A stretch of 64,000 nucleotides of DNA. Source: Venatoribacter cucullus (GTDB lineage Bacteria > Pseudomonadota > Gammaproteobacteria > Pseudomonadales > Oceanobacteraceae). Below are positions 63,197 through 64,000 of the stretch, in pieces. The number at the start of each line of letters is the position of its first letter. Position 1 is the first letter of the stretch. Made by a program: the position numbers and the translations under genes. Under the pieces are notes generated by a model. It was not told the DNA's origin, did no database searches, and worked only from the letters and a program-made list of their open reading frames with translations. The stretch is from the NCBI RefSeq assembly GCF_016132445.1, contig NZ_CP046056.1:186001-250000 (forward strand). The letters are read 5' to 3'.

Positions 63197-64000
63197 TCAC
63201 TCGAAGTAATCAGAGGATTCGGCTAACAATTCGGCCGCCTGACGTTGAGCCAGGCGGTTGATCAGGGTGAGCCCTTCCTGGTGCGGGTCGGCCGCCAGAG
63301 CTTCTTTTAATAAACGGTCGTGCAGTTCCTGTTCAAACATCAGGCGGGCGTACTGTTTGGCAAACAGTACGTGTGCCATCAGGTTGCGGCCTTCGGTCAT
63401 CACAATGGCGCGCTCAAAATATTCCCGTGCCAGGTCGGGTTTGCCGCCCAGGGACGGGGGCAGCTGGCTTTCCAGCACCCCCAGATACACCTGTACGGTG
63501 GCGTTATCGAAAGCCGGATCATGGCTGGCGACCCATTGCATCAGGGTTTTCACTTTGCCCAGCTGGGCAATGGCATGCCAGTTATCGCTGTTGGCCTGAA
63601 TCCAGCCAGCCCAGGCGGCGGCTTTGGCATAAAAGACGGCGATATCGTCTTCGTCATAGTTCAGCTGCAGCCCGGCCAGCAGTTGATCCTGCGGGCCGTC
63701 AACCAATGCGCAGGCATCGCTGTCGTATTCACACAGCGCCCGGCGGGAGTAGGTCATGGCTTTGTCGGCCATGCGTCTGGCCTGCTCTTTATCGCGGGCG
63801 AAGACACCGGCATACGCACCGTACAGGCGCGAGCCCGCAAGCAGGAAGTCTTCGTTATCGGGATAGGTCAGGATCAGGGCATCCAGCAACAGCAGGTAAG
63901 CCGGCGCGCCGGCCTCGACGATGGCCGGGTCATCCTGATTCATCATGGCCCGCGACAGGTTACCGGGCAGGTTGGCGACTGAGCAGCCGCTGAGCAGGGC
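63197..64000 (-). CDS. TatT-like TRAP-associated lipoprotein (5' partial)
   Basis: Helical-repeat protein of the TatT family (known from Treponema Tp0956, a trimer that binds the TRAP binding protein). The frame reads upstream past the first Met codons at 63941-63946 to the window edge through ALLSGCSVANLPGN, a lipobox with Cys, so the real start is beyond 64000 and the protein is lipid-anchored. At least 268 codons are present. TPR-like helices include YSRRALCEYDSDACALV and AREYFERAIVMTEGRN. It ends nine bases before dctP (ATG) and probably forms one operon with it. Confidence 0.85.
   Translation of the reverse strand, partial: ALLSGCSVANLPGNLSRAMMNQDDPAIVEAGAPAYLLLLDALILTYPDNEDFLLAGSRLYGAYAGVFARDKEQARRMADKAMTYSRRALCEYDSDACALVDGPQDQLLAGLQLNYDEDDIAVFYAKAAAWAGWIQANSDNWHAIAQLGKVKTLMQWVASHDPAFDNATVQVYLGVLESQLPPSLGGKPDLAREYFERAIVMTEGRNLMAHVLFAKQYARLMFEQELHDRLLKEALAADPHQEGLTLINRLAQRQAAELLAESSDYFE

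Overview
The window is chromosomal DNA of a moderately GC-rich gammaproteobacterium. The tyrT-glyT-thrT-tuf order, the birA-coaX-SPOR neighbourhood, the E. coli-like sizes of rpoB/rpoC and the nosRZDFYL-tatE denitrification cluster point to a marine Oceanospirillales- or Pseudomonas-like lineage. This assignment is inferred from gene order and protein resemblance, not from a database search.

Region 1 (1-5.4 kb): the 3' end of an ABC permease gene, then a HlyD / double-ATPase-permease / permease trio like E. coli yhiI-rbbA-yhhJ. Region 2 (5.6-13.5 kb): a compact nitrous-oxide reduction operon nosR-nosZ-nosD-nosF-nosY-nosL-tatE, preceded by a perfect palindrome resembling RegR/RoxR-type boxes. 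Region 3 (13.5-23.8 kb): an IS5-like transposase remnant, gabD-like aldehyde dehydrogenase, cytochrome b561, AcuI-type reductase, a DUF1543 protein, cytochrome c', a coiled-coil small protein with a Na/Pi cotransporter, a PfkB sugar/nucleoside kinase, and birA-coaX-SPOR.

Region 4 (23.9-60.2 kb): an almost uninterrupted block of translation and transcription genes: tRNA-Tyr/Gly/Thr, tuf1, tRNA-Trp, secE-nusG, rplKAJL-rpoBC, rpsL-rpsG-fusA-tuf2, then an unusual insert carrying a second fusA on the opposite strand and a third tuf with its own promoter, and finally the S10, spc and alpha operons (rpsJ to rplQ). Region 5 (60.3-64 kb): a minus-strand TRAP transporter (DctM, DctQ, DctP) with a TatT-like lipoprotein that runs off the window end.

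The most unusual part is the str/S10 junction (about 40.9-46.5 kb). Three tuf genes encode the same 407-residue EF-Tu and differ only in the first ~125 bases. Each is followed by the same 3' leader of consecutive hairpins, a heptamer array (AGACGCT, 3, 2 or 4 copies) and an intrinsic terminator. Behind tuf2 and tuf3 lie further strictly 7-bp tandem arrays (11 and 20 units), built of three unit types that change in phase. The longer array abuts the S10-operon promoter. I found no CRISPR array, prophage or defence system.
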